From Gemmatimonadaceae bacterium (lineage in GTDB: Bacteria; Gemmatimonadota; Gemmatimonadetes; Gemmatimonadales; Gemmatimonadaceae): a stretch of DNA of 5,043 bases. The position numbers and the translations under genes were made by a program. The notes under the pieces are model-generated. The model saw only the letters and a program-made list of their open reading frames with translations. It was not told the origin of the DNA and made no database searches. The first letter of the stretch is position 1. Every line of letters begins with the position of its first letter. The stretch covers positions 1 to 5,043 of the forward strand of contig JADGQU010000225.1 in NCBI GenBank assembly GCA_017881545.1, in the 5' to 3' direction. Shown here in pieces: positions 4,743 through 5,043 of this stretch.

Positions 4743-5043
4743 ATGCTGAAGCTAAGAGACATCATGACGCGAGATGTGGTCAGTGCGGCGCCCGACCTGA
4801 CCATTCGCGAGGCGATGGAGCTGTTGTCGGAAAAGCATGTGAGTGGCGCGCCGGTCGTAGACGGTGGAAAAGTCGTTGGAGTCTTCTCGGCAAGCGATCT
4901 GCTGGCCTTCCTCGCCGATCTGAGCGATACGACACCGTCTCTCACCTTTACCCGCCGGAAAGGACGAACGACTCCACTCGAGGACGTGACCGTCGACGAG
5001 GTGATGACCCGGAAGATTCAGGCACTCCGCCCCGATAGCTCAG
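4743..5043 (+). CDS. CBS-domain protein, N-terminal part (cut by right edge)
   Basis: CBS pairs (Bateman modules) bind adenine nucleotides such as AMP, ATP or SAM and act as energy sensors, alone or attached to enzymes and channels. The first 100 residues are visible. Domain 1 opens LRDIMTRDVVSAAPDLTIRE (4-23), then has AMELLSEKHVSGAPVVDGGK (24-43) and VVGVFSASDLLAFLADL (44-60), all classic CBS features. After a linker (about 61-83), VTVDEVMTRKIQALRPDSS begins domain 2. ATG 4743 is chosen because GGAGG at 4734-4738 lies four bases upstream and DIMT, which normally opens the domain, follows at once. It could be a stand-alone CBS-pair protein or carry a C-terminal BON or other domain beyond the edge. 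The shared upstream element precedes it. Confidence 0.93.
   Translation, partial: MLKLRDIMTRDVVSAAPDLTIREAMELLSEKHVSGAPVVDGGKVVGVFSASDLLAFLADLSDTTPSLTFTRRKGRTTPLEDVTVDEVMTRKIQALRPDSS

Noticed and set aside
4334..5038. 234-codon plus-strand frame overlapping the CBS gene start
   Set aside because: It runs through noncoding DNA into a shifted frame of the CBS gene. The CBS frame has clear domain motifs and a ribosome binding site.
1..5043. tRNA, rRNA, CRISPR array, insertion sequence or transposase
   Set aside because: No tRNA-like cloverleaf, no regularly spaced direct repeats and no transposase-like reading frame was seen on either strand.

Overview
This 5 kb window is GC-rich bacterial DNA with codons ending mostly in G or C. 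The gene content is typical of a stress or low-energy survival island in an environmental bacterium: phosphoenolpyruvate synthase, a tandem universal stress protein, a CBS-domain protein and an SDR dehydrogenase. The taxon cannot be fixed from the sequence. Good Shine-Dalgarno sites (GGAGG) precede two genes.

Layout, left to right. (1) 1-862, minus strand: N-terminal 287 residues of a phosphoenolpyruvate synthase (ppsA), running off the left edge. (2) 863-1081: divergent intergenic region with a 13-bp inverted repeat and a TCCTCACGCA motif on the minus strand. (3) 1082-2329, plus: a 415-aa protein with two UspA domains behind an unusual ~125-residue N-terminal extension. (4) 2330-2900: a degraded region. 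It holds the first part of a LolD/MacB-type ABC transporter ATPase that breaks inside the Walker A motif, then an unidentified helical coding remnant, then regulatory-looking DNA. (5) 2901-3350, plus: an unrecognised small membrane protein with four predicted helices. (6) 3372-4142, minus: a complete SDR oxidoreductase, convergent with the membrane protein gene. (7) 4143-4742: about 600 bases with at most a doubtful 111-codon minus-strand reading frame, plus regulatory-looking DNA. (8) 4743 to the right edge, plus: N-terminal 100 residues of a CBS-domain protein.

The most interesting signal is not a gene. A ~39-base sequence upstream of the membrane protein gene (2794-2832) recurs upstream of the CBS gene (4600-4637), matching at roughly 34 of 40 aligned positions with a few one-base gaps. 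Each copy is followed at nearly equal distance by TGGCG. Shorter related pieces lie before the ABC remnant (2387-2408) and, on the minus strand, in the ppsA promoter region (about 991-1022). I infer a shared cis-regulatory element that may tie these genes into one local regulon. No factor can be named from the sequence.

A plausible joint role is adaptation to energy or oxygen limitation: PEP synthase redirects pyruvate, the USP and CBS proteins sense adenine nucleotides, and the SDR handles redox chemistry. This rests on family knowledge and on the shared motif, not on direct evidence.
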